A stretch of 64,000 nt of DNA from Aliiroseovarius halocynthiae (GTDB taxonomy: Bacteria > Pseudomonadota > Alphaproteobacteria > Rhodobacterales > Rhodobacteraceae): assembly GCF_007004645.1 (NCBI RefSeq), contig NZ_ML660024.1, positions 1 through 64,000 on the forward strand, written 5' to 3'. Made by a program: the position numbers and the translations under genes. Numbering within the stretch: position 1 is the first letter of the stretch; each line of letters opens with the position of its first letter. The notes beneath the pieces were generated by a model. It saw nothing but the letters and a program-made list of their open reading frames with translations, was not told where the DNA came from and did no database searches. Below, one piece after another: positions 26,578 to 36,714 of this stretch.

Positions 26578-27258
26578 TTATCCTTCAACCTGCGCTAAAA
26601 GCGCTTTGGCCGCAGCTTGCTCGGCGGCCCGTTTTGAGTTGGCTTTCGCCTGTGCCACGCGCCCATCAGACAACTGCGCCTCGATGGTGAAGACCGGGGC
26701 ATGATCCGGGCCTTCGCGACTTGTTTCAACATATTTGGGTACGGCCATCTTACGCGCTTGCGCCCATTCTTGCAGGGCTGTTTTTGCGTCGCGCGCGTCA
26801 GCTTCGACCTTATTGATACGCTCACCCCACAAGCGAAGGATCATGTCCCGCGCAGGGTCCAGACCACCATCCAGATAGACGGCAGCAATCACCGCCTCCA
26901 TCGCGTCGCCCAAAAGCGCCAGCTTGCGCCGCCCGCCGGTCTTCATTTCAGACCGGCCCAATTTCAGCACAGCACCCAGATCGACCTGCGTAGCAACGTC
27001 CGCACAAGTTTCCTTGCGCACCAGCGCGTTATAGCGGGGGGCCAGCGTGCCTTCAGGGGCGTTGGGATCGTCCGCCAGAAGCTTTTCCGACATGACCAGC
27101 CCAAGCACCCGATCACCCAGGAATTCAAGCCTTTGGTTGTCAGGCCGCGTGGCTGATGAGATCGATCCATGCGTCAGGGCGCGTATCAGCAGATCGGGCT
27201 GCGAGAACTCGTACCCGATACGCGCCGTGAAGGCGATGAGGTCGGCGGACAGTTTCAC
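26578..27258 (-). CDS. rnc: Ribonuclease III
   Basis: This 226-residue endonuclease processes rRNA and double-stranded RNA. The catalytic domain has the signature [13 protein letters not shown] (Gln where many have Glu at its first position) and the metal-ligand block [17 protein letters not shown]; the dsRNA-binding domain follows from about residue 160. The start is GTG overlapping the lepB stop (GTGA), with AAGGA six bases upstream; upstream in-frame codons belong to the lepB region. Confidence 0.96.
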   Translation of the reverse strand: MKLSADLIAFTARIGYEFSQPDLLIRALTHGSISSATRPDNQRLEFLGDRVLGLVMSEKLLADDPNAPEGTLAPRYNALVRKETCADVATQVDLGAVLKLGRSEMKTGGRRKLALLGDAMEAVIAAVYLDGGLDPARDMILRLWGERINKVEADARDAKTALQEWAQARKMAVPKYVETSREGPDHAPVFTIEAQLSDGRVAQAKANSKRAAEQAAAKALLAQVEG

Positions 27259-28034
27259 TCGATTTCCTTGAAGAAGCGATCCGACCGCCACGTCCAGAAA
27301 TAGAACAAGCGCTTGCCAGCGGCCGAGAACATGATGCGGTCTGCGCGACCCAGCAGGTATTCGGCCGGCACGAAGCCCACGCCGCCAGCATTCGGGCTGA
27401 CACGGCTGTCGATCGAGTTATCGCGGTTATCACCCATGAAAAAATAGTGACCTTCCGGCACGGTAAACACATTCGTGTTGTCGACGCTGCGGTTGGCGAA
27501 ATTCAGGATCGAATGAGACACACCACCGGGCAGAGTTTCGATGAATTTTTCCTTCAGACACTCGGCACCTTCACCCACCGGGCGATTGATACATTGAGGA
27601 TTGGTACGGAACCGCCCTTGCGGCAGCTTGGTTTCCGAGAACATCCCAGCAGGCACCTGCTTGGCTTCTTCGCCATTGATCCACAGGACGCTGTTTTTCA
27701 CCTGAATTTTATCGCCCGGCAAGCCAACCAGACGTTTCACATAGTCTGTACCAAGGGTTGGGTGTCGGAAGACAACAACGTCACCGCGCTCGGGCTCGGA
27801 CCCGAAGATACGCCCCGAAATCGGGCAGGCCGAAAATGGGCAAGAATGCTGGGAATAGCCATAGGCCATCTTATTGACGAACAGAAAATCCCCGATCAGA
27901 AGCGTGTCTTTCATTGACCCGGTCGGGATCCAGAAAGGTTGGAAGAACAGGGTGCGGAAAATCCCGGCGATAATCAGCGCCCAAAAGATCGTTTTCACGT
28001 TCTCCCACAGGCCATCTTTCTGCTTCTCGGTCAT
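27255..28034 (-). CDS. lepB: Signal peptidase I
   Basis: This 259-residue inner-membrane protease removes signal peptides. One N-terminal membrane helix (about residues 10-28) is followed by the Ser box [16 protein letters not shown], the Lys box [10 protein letters not shown]...[11 protein letters not shown] and the [11 protein letters not shown] box, so the Ser/Lys dyad is complete. The ATG follows AAGGCAG. It overlaps rnc by four bases and lies 115 bases after acpS. Confidence 0.96.
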   Translation of the reverse strand: MTEKQKDGLWENVKTIFWALIIAGIFRTLFFQPFWIPTGSMKDTLLIGDFLFVNKMAYGYSQHSCPFSACPISGRIFGSEPERGDVVVFRHPTLGTDYVKRLVGLPGDKIQVKNSVLWINGEEAKQVPAGMFSETKLPQGRFRTNPQCINRPVGEGAECLKEKFIETLPGGVSHSILNFANRSVDNTNVFTVPEGHYFFMGDNRDNSIDSRVSPNAGGVGFVPAEYLLGRADRIMFSAAGKRLFYFWTWRSDRFFKEIE

Positions 28035-28149
28035 GTAACTGCCTTTTGTTTGTCAGGCCGCGGGGGCCGAAATCTATTGGGGGCGATATGGGCGGACAGG
28101 GGGATAGAGTCAAGTTTTGCGCCCTGTTTCAGCGGGTTTGAACAGGGAT

Positions 28150-28548
28150 TTACGCGGGCCGCGCCTCAATCACCACAAATGCTTGCGCCCAAGGGTGGTC
28201 GTCGGTCAGCGTGACATGGATCACAGCCTCGTGCCCGGCGGGGGTCATTTCGTCCAAACGCTCTTTCGCCCAGCCTGTGACCTCCATCACGGGCTGCCCG
28301 GTGCGCAGGTTTGATACTGCCATGTCGCGCCAGCTGATCCCCATGGCAAGACCGGTGCCCAGCGCCTTTGAACACGCTTCTTTCGCGGCCCAGCGCTTGG
28401 CCAAAGTGCCCGCTTCATCTTTGCGTCGGGCGGCCTTGGCCAGCTCGCGATCCGTAAAAACACGGGTGCGGAAACGGTCGCCGAAACGCTCGAGCGTGCC
28501 TTGAATGCGTTCGATATTTGCAAGGTCTGTGCCGATGCCAAGGATCAT
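28150..28548 (-). CDS. acpS: Holo-[acyl-carrier-protein] synthase
   Basis: This 132-residue enzyme transfers 4'-phosphopantetheine to acyl carrier protein. Motifs are [15 protein letters not shown] with the metal Asp, and [15 protein letters not shown] with the second acidic ligand. The chosen ATG overlaps the stop of the upstream unknown gene by four bases; the frame is open for 21 codons more but only inside that gene. Confidence 0.95.
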   Translation of the reverse strand: MILGIGTDLANIERIQGTLERFGDRFRTRVFTDRELAKAARRKDEAGTLAKRWAAKEACSKALGTGLAMGISWRDMAVSNLRTGQPVMEVTGWAKERLDEMTPAGHEAVIHVTLTDDHPWAQAFVVIEARPA

Positions 28549-29219
28549 TGAGGTACCCGATGCATGAGCAGAACAGCCTTCACGCCGGCAGCAGACGACG
28601 CCTGCGACCACAAATCCCGGTTGCTCGGGAGACCGTCCTTAACCTTTGCGGCTCTGATATGCGAAAATTCGGTATTATTCGGAAGCAGAAAGGACAGTTC
28701 GGGCAAGAATTTGGATCGTTTAGCGTAGCGCTTTTCCGAGCCATCGGGGTAGCGCAACGTGCCAGAATCCTGAATTTCGACGGCGTCATATGCGCACGAC
28801 CCAATCTGAATCTGATCGGATTGCACAATCGCGGTCGTCATTTCGATCTGCCATCGTCGTGACCCGTCGGGGTTTCCCCAATTTTGACGTTGCACAAACT
28901 CGTTTCCAGGTGCGATTTCGCCAATCTCATGCGGGGCGGGGTCATAAGTTTGATCTTTCTTAGCGGTCCCACTTTCTTTTTGCTGATAAAGCAGGAACGC
29001 CCCACGCTCTCGAAAAGAAACCCAACGATCTGGGAAAACAGACGAAACTTGCGTATCTAAATAGAGCTCGCCAGAAACCCGACGATGCGTGAAGGTACTC
29101 TCGGTGGCGCCATTGTTCGAGACAAGGACAACCCCAGCATCTAAATCGGCTGACGTTGGACATTGCGCCAACCCAACCGCGACCAACACTGTTTGAAAAA
29201 GGGTGTCGAGCCAGCTCAC
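28545..29219 (-). CDS. Unknown secreted or anchored protein in the pdxJ-acpS operon
   Basis: I do not recognise this 224-residue protein. Residues 1-19 ([19 protein letters not shown]) look like a signal peptide or anchor, and the rest is soluble and beta-rich, with two cysteines (near residues 20 and 142) that could pair after export. The middle has [16 protein letters not shown] and [17 protein letters not shown]. It overlaps pdxJ at its start (ATGA) and acpS at its end, so it is fully embedded in the operon. The base composition is less GC-rich than its neighbours (many AAA, AAT and TCT codons), which may mark a later arrival. Confidence 0.8.
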   Translation of the reverse strand: MSWLDTLFQTVLVAVGLAQCPTSADLDAGVVLVSNNGATESTFTHRRVSGELYLDTQVSSVFPDRWVSFRERGAFLLYQQKESGTAKKDQTYDPAPHEIGEIAPGNEFVQRQNWGNPDGSRRWQIEMTTAIVQSDQIQIGSCAYDAVEIQDSGTLRYPDGSEKRYAKRSKFLPELSFLLPNNTEFSHIRAAKVKDGLPSNRDLWSQASSAAGVKAVLLMHRVPQ

Positions 29220-29968
29220 CTCCGAGCCTCATCCATAAGGCGGCGCATTTCAGCGATGGCGTCAGGCATGCCGCGGAAGATGGACTCGCCGATCAGGAAG
29301 TGTCCGATGTTCAGCTCGACCACCTCTGGCATGGCGGCGATGGGAGCGACTGTGTCATAGGTCAGGCCATGGCCCGCGTGCACCTCAAGCCCGAGGGAAT
29401 GCGCGAACGCCGCACCGTCGCGTAGACGTTCCAGTTCGGCATCGCGCTTGGCAAATTCGCCTTCCGCGTGGAAATCGCAATAGGCACCGGTGTGCAGTTC
29501 CACCACAGCCGCGCCAATCCGGGCCGAGGCTCTGATCTGATCGGCGTCTGCATCAATGAACATCGATACGCGGCACCCAGCATCACGCAGAGGCGAGATA
29601 TAATCCCCCAAGCGATTGTCATTACGCGCCACATCCAATCCACCTTCCGTGGTCAGCTCTTCGCGCTTCTCGGGCACCAAACACACCGCATGAGGTTTAT
29701 ACCGCAGTGCAATCGCCTGCATTTCGTCCGTCGCGGCGCATTCGAAGTTCAGCGGAGCCGTCAGGGCAGCCATCAGCCCGTCTATGTCTTCGTCCCGAAT
29801 GTGGCGGCGGTCTTCACGCAGATGCGCGGTGATGCCATCGGCGCCAGCCTCTTGCGCCATTTCGGCAGCCCGCACCGGATCGGGATAGGCCGACCCGCGC
29901 GCGTTGCGCACGGTTGCCACGTGATCAATGTTCACACCAAGCCGAAGCTTATCAGCCGTCTGGGTCAT
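29216..29968 (-). CDS. pdxJ: Pyridoxine 5'-phosphate synthase
   Basis: This 250-residue TIM-barrel enzyme joins deoxyxylulose 5-phosphate and 3-amino-2-oxopropyl phosphate to form pyridoxine 5'-phosphate. It shows [39 protein letters not shown] and HAGHGLTYD, which are the conserved catalytic and phosphate loops. Length is normal. It is the first gene of the run pdxJ-unknown-acpS-lepB-rnc-era-DUF1491-recO. Confidence 0.96.
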   Translation of the reverse strand: MTQTADKLRLGVNIDHVATVRNARGSAYPDPVRAAEMAQEAGADGITAHLREDRRHIRDEDIDGLMAALTAPLNFECAATDEMQAIALRYKPHAVCLVPEKREELTTEGGLDVARNDNRLGDYISPLRDAGCRVSMFIDADADQIRASARIGAAVVELHTGAYCDFHAEGEFAKRDAELERLRDGAAFAHSLGLEVHAGHGLTYDTVAPIAAMPEVVELNIGHFLIGESIFRGMPDAIAEMRRLMDEARR

Positions 29969-30004
29969 GTACGTGCTCCTGAACTTATACCGTTTGGGAA
30001 AGTG

Positions 30005-30652
30005 TTACTCGTTTTTCGTGGGATCACCACCCTTGGTAAACCGCTCGGCCATACGTTTTTCATATCGCGTCTTAAGCTTGTTGATCCGACGACGTTGATA
30101 GGCGTGGATCAAGGGGTTCGCCAGCACATAGGCCACAGTCCCTGCCGCGATCCCTGGGATCAGACACCCCACCAAGTAAGGCAGGAACACGCGATCATAA
30201 AACAGATGGATCTGAGACCAGTTCGCAATGTCATCCGTAAAGATCGACTTGAAATTTGCCCACAAACCATTGGTGGCGCCCGCAAAACTGGACACGATTT
30301 CAGGCAGGTGCACGACCACATTCTGCCCCATCATGGCATGGCCCAGATTAACGCACAGCTCGGCGATGAGCGGGAAGGTCAAAGGGTTACCCACAAATGT
30401 CGCCAATAACGACGCCAGTACATTTCCCCGAACAAGCCACGACAAAATCGCTGCCGTCAGAAAATGCAGACCATAAAACGGCGTAAAAGATGCAAACACC
30501 CCTGCCGCAATCCCGCGCGAAATCCGATGTGCCGGATCTGGCAGGCGACGCAGGCGGTGAATCACGTATTGTGCCGCGCGGTACCAGCCGCCGCGCGGGT
30601 AAAAGAACTCCGCTACGATTCGCAGATACGATCGCGGATTTCGTTTAAACAC
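30005..30652 (-). CDS. DUF2062 membrane protein
   Basis: This 215-residue protein matches DUF2062: RLRRLPDPAHRISRGIAAGVFASFTPFYGLHFLTAA, then GNVLASLLATFVGNPLTFPL, and a C-terminal membrane helix near residues 155-180 followed by a basic tail. Function is unknown; homologues are sometimes near cell-envelope genes. The start is GTG with AAGGA seven bases upstream. It lies 33 bases after the rsh gene and could be co-transcribed. Confidence 0.85.
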   Translation of the reverse strand: MFKRNPRSYLRIVAEFFYPRGGWYRAAQYVIHRLRRLPDPAHRISRGIAAGVFASFTPFYGLHFLTAAILSWLVRGNVLASLLATFVGNPLTFPLIAELCVNLGHAMMGQNVVVHLPEIVSSFAGATNGLWANFKSIFTDDIANWSQIHLFYDRVFLPYLVGCLIPGIAAGTVAYVLANPLIHAYQRRRINKLKTRYEKRMAERFTKGGDPTKNE

Positions 30653-30685
30653 GTGTGCTTCCTTCCGCCTGCCCGGTCGGGTGGG

Positions 30686-32830
30686 TTATGGTTTGCGGTC
30701 CAGATCCCGGTGACGATGTACCGTTGCCACGTCGCTGTCGGCCTCAAGCGCCAGCATGATGGCATGCAGATGTTCGATGTCGCGCAATTGCACATCAACA
30801 AGCAAACGGTAAAAATCCGGTTTCCTATCCACGAATCTCAGATCTGAGATATTGGCCTTCTGCTCTCCAATCAAGGTGCAGATGCGTCCCAAAACGCCCG
30901 CGTCATTGGCAATCGTGATTTCGATGCTGACAATATGGATCGGCGGGTGCTTGCCGGAATGCCAATGCAGGTCCACCCAACGCGAGCTGTCATCATGCAG
31001 ATCGGCCAGCGCATCGCAGTCGATCGTGTGCACCATCACGCCTTTGCCGCGATAAGAAATCCCCACAATCCGTTCACCTGGCACTGGCTGACAACATTGC
31101 GCGGGGGTAAAATCCTGCCCTGCTTCCAGCCCGATAACAGCGACATCTGCATCTACCTCATCGCCGTCCTGATCGGCCTCGGGGTACAAAACCCCCACCA
31201 CGTCCCGCGCCTGAAGTTCAGCTGATCCAAGACGCGCCAACATCTCGTCCGTGTCCTTTAATCGCAACTGCTTGGCCGCTGTGGCCAGCGCCTTGTCGGT
31301 GACCTTGCGCCCGACATGTTCGAATGAAAGACGCGCAAGCTCGCGTCCAAGACGGACATAGCGTTCGCGGTCATCGTTGCGCAATTTCTTGCGGATCGCA
31401 GCCTTGGCACGGCCGGTCACGACGATATCGATCCACGTGGCCTGAGGGCTTTGACCTTCTGCGGTCATGATCTCGACCGACTGGCCATTTTTCACGCGCG
31501 TCCATAGCGGCACACGGATGCCGTCGACCTTTGCACCCACGCAGCTGTCCCCGATCCGTGTGTGGATGGCATAAGCAAAGTCCAACGGCGTAGCGCCCCG
31601 TGGCAGCTTGACCACCTCACCCTTCGGGGTGAAACAGAACACTTGGTCCTGATACATCTCAAGCTTCACATGCTCGAGGAATTCGTCGTGATCATCCGCC
31701 GTCTCGAACCGTTCCGTCAGCGAGGCAATCCACTTGGCCGGATCAACCGCAAAGGGGTTTTCAACCCGGATCCCGTCACGATAGGACCAATGCGCAGCAA
31801 CGCCGGTTTCTGCCACCTCGTGCATCTCGCGCGACCGGATCTGGACCTCGACCCGTTTGCCATCGCGCCCGGACACCGTCGTGTGGATCGAACGATAACC
31901 ATTCGATTTGGGCTGGCTGATATAGTCTTTGAACCGTCCGGGCACAGCGCGCCAACGCTGGTGGATTGCGCCCAAAACACGGTAACAATCGGCATCATTT
32001 TCAGTGATCACGCGGAAGCCATACGTGTCAGACAGGCGCGAGAAGCTTTGACCCTTTTCTTCCATCTTGCGCCAAATGGAATAGGGCTTCTTCGCGCGTC
32101 CGAAAGCTTGGGCCGTGATGCCCGCCTTGTCCAATTCCAGCCGGATGTCGCCGGTGATCTTTTCGATCACATCGCCGCTTTCTTTCTGAAGCCGCAGGAA
32201 CCGCCGCATGATCGAACTGCGCCCCTCGGGGTTCAGCACGTGGAAAGCCAGATCTTCCAGCTCTTCCCGCATCCACTGCATACCCATGCGGCCTGCCAAA
32301 GGCGCGTAGATATCCATCGTCTCGCGTGATTTCTGGACCTGTTTATCTGGGCGCATGGCCTTGATCGTGCGCATATTGTGCAGACGGTCGGCGAGCTTCA
32401 CCAAAATGACGCGCATGTCCTTGGACATTGCCATGAACAGCTTGCGAAAGTTTTCCGCCTGTTTCGTCTCGGACGAGGACAGCTGAAGATTGGTCAGCTT
32501 GGTGACGCCATCGACCAGCTCGGCGATCTCTTTTCCGAACAGCTCGGCCACTTCTGAATAGGTCGAACCCGTATCTTCGATCGTGTCGTGCAGAAACGCG
32601 GTGACGATGGTCGCATCGTCCAGCTGCATATCCGCCAAGATCTCGGCCACTGCAAAGGGATGCATGTAATAGGGATCGCCCGAATGGCGATACTGCCCAA
32701 AATGCATTTGGCCGCCATATTCATAGGCGGCCATAAGTAGATCCGAACTGGATTTAGGATTGTACGTCGAAATGCGTTCGATCAGACCGTCGATATCGAG
32801 ATCAACAAGCTCGTCTTTCCAGCTCGTCAC
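30686..32830 (-). CDS. Bifunctional (p)ppGpp synthetase/hydrolase
   Basis: This 714-residue RelA/SpoT homologue has an intact HD hydrolase domain (YMHPFAVAEILADM, TAFLHDTIEDT), a synthetase domain from about residue 230 (GRAKKPYSIWRKM, SDTYGFRVI, NGYRSIHTTV), a TGS domain (VFCFTPKGEVVKLPRGAT) and a C-terminal ACT domain. It therefore should both make and degrade the stringent-response alarmone. The start is GTG with GGGGG upstream. It follows rpoZ, an arrangement shared with E. coli rpoZ-spoT. Confidence 0.95.
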   Translation of the reverse strand: MTSWKDELVDLDIDGLIERISTYNPKSSSDLLMAAYEYGGQMHFGQYRHSGDPYYMHPFAVAEILADMQLDDATIVTAFLHDTIEDTGSTYSEVAELFGKEIAELVDGVTKLTNLQLSSSETKQAENFRKLFMAMSKDMRVILVKLADRLHNMRTIKAMRPDKQVQKSRETMDIYAPLAGRMGMQWMREELEDLAFHVLNPEGRSSIMRRFLRLQKESGDVIEKITGDIRLELDKAGITAQAFGRAKKPYSIWRKMEEKGQSFSRLSDTYGFRVITENDADCYRVLGAIHQRWRAVPGRFKDYISQPKSNGYRSIHTTVSGRDGKRVEVQIRSREMHEVAETGVAAHWSYRDGIRVENPFAVDPAKWIASLTERFETADDHDEFLEHVKLEMYQDQVFCFTPKGEVVKLPRGATPLDFAYAIHTRIGDSCVGAKVDGIRVPLWTRVKNGQSVEIMTAEGQSPQATWIDIVVTGRAKAAIRKKLRNDDRERYVRLGRELARLSFEHVGRKVTDKALATAAKQLRLKDTDEMLARLGSAELQARDVVGVLYPEADQDGDEVDADVAVIGLEAGQDFTPAQCCQPVPGERIVGISYRGKGVMVHTIDCDALADLHDDSSRWVDLHWHSGKHPPIHIVSIEITIANDAGVLGRICTLIGEQKANISDLRFVDRKPDFYRLLVDVQLRDIEHLHAIMLALEADSDVATVHRHRDLDRKP

Positions 32831-32855
32831 TCGTGACGCCCCCGTTCGCTTTCGG

Positions 32856-33212
32856 TTAACCCTGACCCTGCGCTTCCATCAGCGCACGCAGAAGCTTTTC
32901 TTCCGACATGTCGTCGTCAGCAGGTTTGTCAGCGGCTTCAGCACCCATAAGCAACGCCATGCTGTCTTCTTCGGGCTCATCCACCTCGATCTGAGTCTGA
33001 TGGTCTTCGATCATGCGCTCGCGCAGTTCGTCCGCCGTCTGGGTTTCGTCTGCGATCTCGCGCAGAGCCACTACAGGGTTCTTGTCATTGTCGCGATCAA
33101 CAGTGATCTGGTCACCTGCCGAAATCTCACGCGCACGATGCGATGCCAGCATTACCAGATCAAACCGGTTCGGCACTTTATCAACGCAATCTTCAACCGT
33201 CACACGGGCCAT
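32856..33212 (-). CDS. rpoZ: RNA polymerase omega subunit
   Basis: This 118-residue subunit starts [33 protein letters not shown], cut here at the conserved core, and [12 protein letters not shown] is the second conserved block. Omega helps assemble the polymerase and contributes to the ppGpp site. The C-terminal 40 residues are an acidic extension typical of the class. GGAG lies five bases before the ATG. It is 25 bases upstream of the rsh gene. Confidence 0.95.
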   Translation of the reverse strand: MARVTVEDCVDKVPNRFDLVMLASHRAREISAGDQITVDRDNDKNPVVALREIADETQTADELRERMIEDHQTQIEVDEPEEDSMALLMGAEAADKPADDDMSEEKLLRALMEAQGQG

Positions 33213-33293
33213 GTCCGCTCCATTCCTTGCAAGGGGATGTGAAACGCCTATCTATGCCCCAGAATTGGCAATGACAAGCACAAACGCCCCATA

Positions 33294-33890
33294 TTAGCCC
33301 AATTCAAAGGGCGAAACCTCGTTTTTTGCGTCATCCGACAAGGCATCTGCCATCTCTTTGATGGTTTTACCCAGAACTGGGTGCCGCCAATCCGGCGCGA
33401 CATCCGCCAGAGGAATCAGCGCAAAACTGCGATCCTGAAGCCGGGGATGGGGCAAAATCAGTTGATCCGGCGTCTCTTTCATCTGCCGCTCCAACGGCAA
33501 GTTCATCCAATGCAGAAACGTCTGGCGATTAGGTGCGATGCGATCATCATAGGCAATCAGATCAATATCCAAAGATCTCTGCGCCCAACGCGAAGGACGC
33601 TCGCGACCGAACAGATCTTCGACCTGGTGCAGCTCTGACAGGATCTGATCCGGGTCGCTTTCGACTTCTAATTGCGCCGCCACGTTAATAAAATCCGGCC
33701 CCGCCCCTTCAGGAAAACAAGCTGTGCTATAATATGGACTTATGGAGGTGATTCTTAAACCGCGCGCTGAAAGGCATTTCACCGCATCGCGCACCAGTTC
33801 AGCAGATTCATTTAGCGCATAAGTGACGTTACTTCCTAACAAAACCAAGGCCTTTGAATAGGTTTTTGAGTGATTTTTAGCTTGCGGCAC
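33294..33890 (-). CDS. folK: 2-amino-4-hydroxy-6-hydroxymethyldihydropteridine pyrophosphokinase
   Basis: This 198-residue HPPK transfers pyrophosphate from ATP in folate synthesis. It has LVLLGSNV, the catalytic block RERPSRWAQRSLDIDLIAYDD and LILPHPRLQDRSFALIPLADVAP. It is longer than E. coli FolK (159) by a short N-terminal extension and a C-terminal tail. The start is GTG with AGGGAAG upstream. No other folate gene is next to it; the gap to rpoZ is 81 bases. Confidence 0.93.
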   Translation of the reverse strand: MPQAKNHSKTYSKALVLLGSNVTYALNESAELVRDAVKCLSARGLRITSISPYYSTACFPEGAGPDFINVAAQLEVESDPDQILSELHQVEDLFGRERPSRWAQRSLDIDLIAYDDRIAPNRQTFLHWMNLPLERQMKETPDQLILPHPRLQDRSFALIPLADVAPDWRHPVLGKTIKEMADALSDDAKNEVSPFELG

Positions 33891-33992
33891 GGCGCGTCTT
33901 CCCTAGATTACGACGGGTGTTTTCTTCGTTAAGTGATTTCTATCCTACCACTCACGGAATGGCTCGGCGAAGGTAATTGGAAAGGATAATTA

Positions 33993-34550
33993 ATGTTCTA
34001 TCGCGACGAGCGACTCGCACTATTCATCGACGGCTCGAACCTTTACGCGGCGGCTAAGTCGCTTGGGTTTGATATCGATTACAAACTGCTTCGTCAGGAA
34101 TTCATGCGCCGTGGCAAGCTGCTGCGTGCATTCTACTATACTGCACTTTTGGAGAATGACGAATATTCGCCCATTCGTCCGCTGGTTGACTGGCTCCACT
34201 ATAACGGCTTCTCGATGGTGACAAAGCCTGCGAAGGAATACACCGACGCCATGGGCCGCCGAAAGGTCAAGGGCAACATGGACATCGAACTGACCGTCGA
34301 TGCGCTGGAATTGGCTGATCATATCGACCATGCCGTGCTGTTCTCGGGCGATGGGGATTTTCGCCCGCTGGCGGCAGCCCTTCAGCGCAAAGGCGTGCGC
34401 GTATCGGTCGTGTCGACCATCCGCAGCCAACCGCCAATGATTGCAGATGAACTGCGCCGTCAGGCAGACAACTTCATCGAATTGGAAGAGCTGAAAGACG
34501 TCATTGGCCGCCCGCCACGCGAATTTGACAGTCCCGAAGACCAAGATTGA
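33993..34550 (+). CDS. NYN domain protein (LabA/DUF88 family)
   Basis: This 185-residue protein is a PIN-like nuclease-fold protein. Likely metal-binding acids are in LALFIDGSNLYAAAKSLGFDIDY at the start, NMDIELTVDALEL in the middle and VLFSGDGDFRPLAAALQRKGV. Such proteins may cut RNA, but activity is known for few members. AAAGGATAAT precedes the ATG. The gene is divergent from folK and has its own terminator. Confidence 0.88.
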   Translation: MFYRDERLALFIDGSNLYAAAKSLGFDIDYKLLRQEFMRRGKLLRAFYYTALLENDEYSPIRPLVDWLHYNGFSMVTKPAKEYTDAMGRRKVKGNMDIELTVDALELADHIDHAVLFSGDGDFRPLAAALQRKGVRVSVVSTIRSQPPMIADELRRQADNFIELEELKDVIGRPPREFDSPEDQD

Positions 34551-34560
34551 TCTGCAAAAG

Positions 34561-34589
34561 CAGGCCAGGGCAATCGCTCTGGCCTGTTT
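34561..34589 (+). terminator. Rho-independent terminator after the NYN gene
   Basis: CAGGCCAG and CTGGCCTG form an 8-bp stem with a 10-base loop, followed by TTTCC, ten bases after the stop. Confidence 0.85.
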
Positions 34590-34656
34590 CCTCTGAGGGG
34601 CAGCTCTGGACGATCCGCACGAAACCCCTTACCTCTGACCATGATCGGAGGACGCC

Positions 34657-35616
34657 ATGACCAAACCCGCCCTAACCCTGTATCTTGCCGCCCCAAACGG
34701 CTTTTGCGCTGGCGTTGATCGCGCCATCAAGATCGTTGAGATGGCGATCGAAAAATGGGGGGCGCCAATCTATGTGCGGCACGAGATTGTTCACAATAAA
34801 TTCGTTGTGGATGGGCTGCGCGACAAGGGTGCCGTGTTTGTGGAAGAGCTGGACGAATGCCCCGACGACCGCCCGGTGATCTTTTCAGCCCACGGCGTAG
34901 CCAAATCCGTTCCCGCCGAGGCTGGACGCCGCGAAATGGTCTATGTCGACGCCACGTGCCCGCTTGTCTCGAAGGTGCATATTGAGGCCGAGCGCCATCA
35001 CGACAACGGCCTTCAGATGGTCATGATCGGCCATGAAGGCCACCCAGAGACAGTCGGCACGATGGGCCAACTGCCTGACGGTGAAGTCCTGTTGGTCGAA
35101 ACCGCCGAAGATGTCGCCACGCTGACCCCGCGCGACCCGGACCAACTGGCCTATATCACCCAGACCACCCTATCTGTGGATGACACGGCTGGGATCGTCG
35201 CCGCCCTGCGCAACCGTTTCCCCGCCATCGTTGGCCCGCACAAAGAAGACATCTGTTATGCCACTACGAACCGCCAACACGCGGTCAAAGCCATTGCGCC
35301 GCAATCCGACGCGCTTTTGGTCATCGGCGCGCCCAACAGCTCAAACTCGCGCCGATTGGTCGAAGTCGCCCGTGCCAATGGTTGCGACTATTCCATGCTG
35401 GTACAGCGCGCATCAGAAATCGACTGGCGCTCGCTTGAGGGCATCCGCACCGTCGGCCTGACCGCAGGTGCATCCGCACCGCAAGTTCTGGTGGACGAGG
35501 TGATCGACGCCTTCCGCGACCGCTATGACGTGACAGTCGAGATGGTCGAAACCGCACAGGAAAACATCGAGTTCAAAGTCCCGCGCGTGTTGCGCCAACC
35601 GGTTGGCGCATCCTGA
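34657..35616 (+). CDS. ispH: 4-hydroxy-3-methylbut-2-enyl diphosphate reductase
   Basis: This 319-residue iron-sulfur enzyme makes IPP and DMAPP in the last step of the MEP isoprenoid pathway. The three cluster cysteines are in [23 protein letters not shown] and [11 protein letters not shown], and the catalytic Glu and His blocks ([16 protein letters not shown]) are present. GGAGG lies seven bases before the ATG. It overlaps the LysE gene by one base (TGATG). Confidence 0.96.
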   Translation: MTKPALTLYLAAPNGFCAGVDRAIKIVEMAIEKWGAPIYVRHEIVHNKFVVDGLRDKGAVFVEELDECPDDRPVIFSAHGVAKSVPAEAGRREMVYVDATCPLVSKVHIEAERHHDNGLQMVMIGHEGHPETVGTMGQLPDGEVLLVETAEDVATLTPRDPDQLAYITQTTLSVDDTAGIVAALRNRFPAIVGPHKEDICYATTNRQHAVKAIAPQSDALLVIGAPNSSNSRRLVEVARANGCDYSMLVQRASEIDWRSLEGIRTVGLTAGASAPQVLVDEVIDAFRDRYDVTVEMVETAQENIEFKVPRVLRQPVGAS

Positions 35617-36227
35617 TGACACCTGAGTTCCTGCTAACCGCATTGATCGTCGTTCTGGCCCCCGGAACAGGAGTGATCTATACGCTGGCCATCGGGTTGA
35701 GCCGCGGCAAAAGCGCAGCAGTCGCTGCCAGTCTGGGATGCACGATTGGTATCGTTCCCGCGTTGCTGGCGGCGATACTTGGACTTGCGGCGATTCTGCA
35801 CAGTTCGGCTTTGATGTTTCAGATCGTTAAATTTTCGGGCGTTGCGTTCCTTCTTTACATGGCATGGCAGACGCTGCGGGATCATGGTCCGCTGGCGTTC
35901 AATTCGCACCCCGACCAAGGTGGTCTGGGCAAGATCGCAGTGCGGGGTGCTCTGCTGAACGTTCTAAATCCGAAGTTGTCCTTGTTTTTCCTAGCGTTCT
36001 TACCTCAGTTCCTGACCGGGAACCCAGAAAGCGCGAGCTCGGAAATGATGATCTTGGGTGGTGTGTTCATGGCCATGACATTCGTGGTTTTCGTGGTCTA
36101 TGGCTGGTTCGCGTCAGCGGCACGAGACAAGATTCTCCAAAGCCCTCGCGCATTGGCTTGGCTGCGGCGGGTCTTTGCAGCCAGTTTTGCGGGACTTGGC
36201 GCGAAACTGGCGTTCGAGCGCGCATAA
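35616..36227 (+). CDS. LysE family translocator
   Basis: This 203-residue membrane protein has about six helices and the LysE/RhtB pattern [30 protein letters not shown], with [20 protein letters not shown] in the middle. Members export amino acids such as lysine, threonine or homoserine lactones. The usual PGP near the N-terminus is PGT here. The gene is coupled to ispH and is followed 25 bases later by rnhA. Confidence 0.86.
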   Translation: MTPEFLLTALIVVLAPGTGVIYTLAIGLSRGKSAAVAASLGCTIGIVPALLAAILGLAAILHSSALMFQIVKFSGVAFLLYMAWQTLRDHGPLAFNSHPDQGGLGKIAVRGALLNVLNPKLSLFFLAFLPQFLTGNPESASSEMMILGGVFMAMTFVVFVVYGWFASAARDKILQSPRALAWLRRVFAASFAGLGAKLAFERA

Positions 36228-36252
36228 GACATCCAACAATAAGCGACAACAG

Positions 36253-36705
36253 ATGGCAGATTTTTTTGCATATACAGACGGGGCCTGCTCCGGCAATCCC
36301 GGCCCAGGTGGCTGGGGCACTCTTTTGCAGGCCAAGGAAGGCGACACGGTCGTCAAGGAACGCGAGCTGAAGGGCGGCGAGGCGTTGACCACCAACAACC
36401 AGATGGAGCTTATGGCCGCCATCATGGCGCTTGAAACTCTGGGAAAACCCTGCGCAATCACGGTCGTCACCGACAGCCAGTATGTGAAGAATGGCGTCAC
36501 AGGGTGGATCCACGGCTGGAAACGCAACGGTTGGAAGACGGCCGCCAAGAAACCCGTCAAAAATGCCGAATTGTGGCAGCGCCTTGATGCCGCCCAAGCA
36601 CGTCACCACGTGACGTGGGAATGGGTAAAAGGGCATGCTGGTCATCCCGAAAATGAACGGGCAGACGAGCTGGCCCGCGCGGGAATGGCTCCGTTCAAAG
36701 GCTAG
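36253..36705 (+). CDS. rnhA: Ribonuclease HI
   Basis: This 150-residue enzyme removes RNA from RNA-DNA hybrids. The four catalytic acids are seen in [42 protein letters not shown] and [11 protein letters not shown]. There is no clear ribosome site before the ATG, so translation may depend on the LysE gene ahead; the longer frame upstream overlaps LysE and has no family match. Confidence 0.95.
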   Translation: MADFFAYTDGACSGNPGPGGWGTLLQAKEGDTVVKERELKGGEALTTNNQMELMAAIMALETLGKPCAITVVTDSQYVKNGVTGWIHGWKRNGWKTAAKKPVKNAELWQRLDAAQARHHVTWEWVKGHAGHPENERADELARAGMAPFKG

Positions 36706-36714
36706 ATTGCGTCG

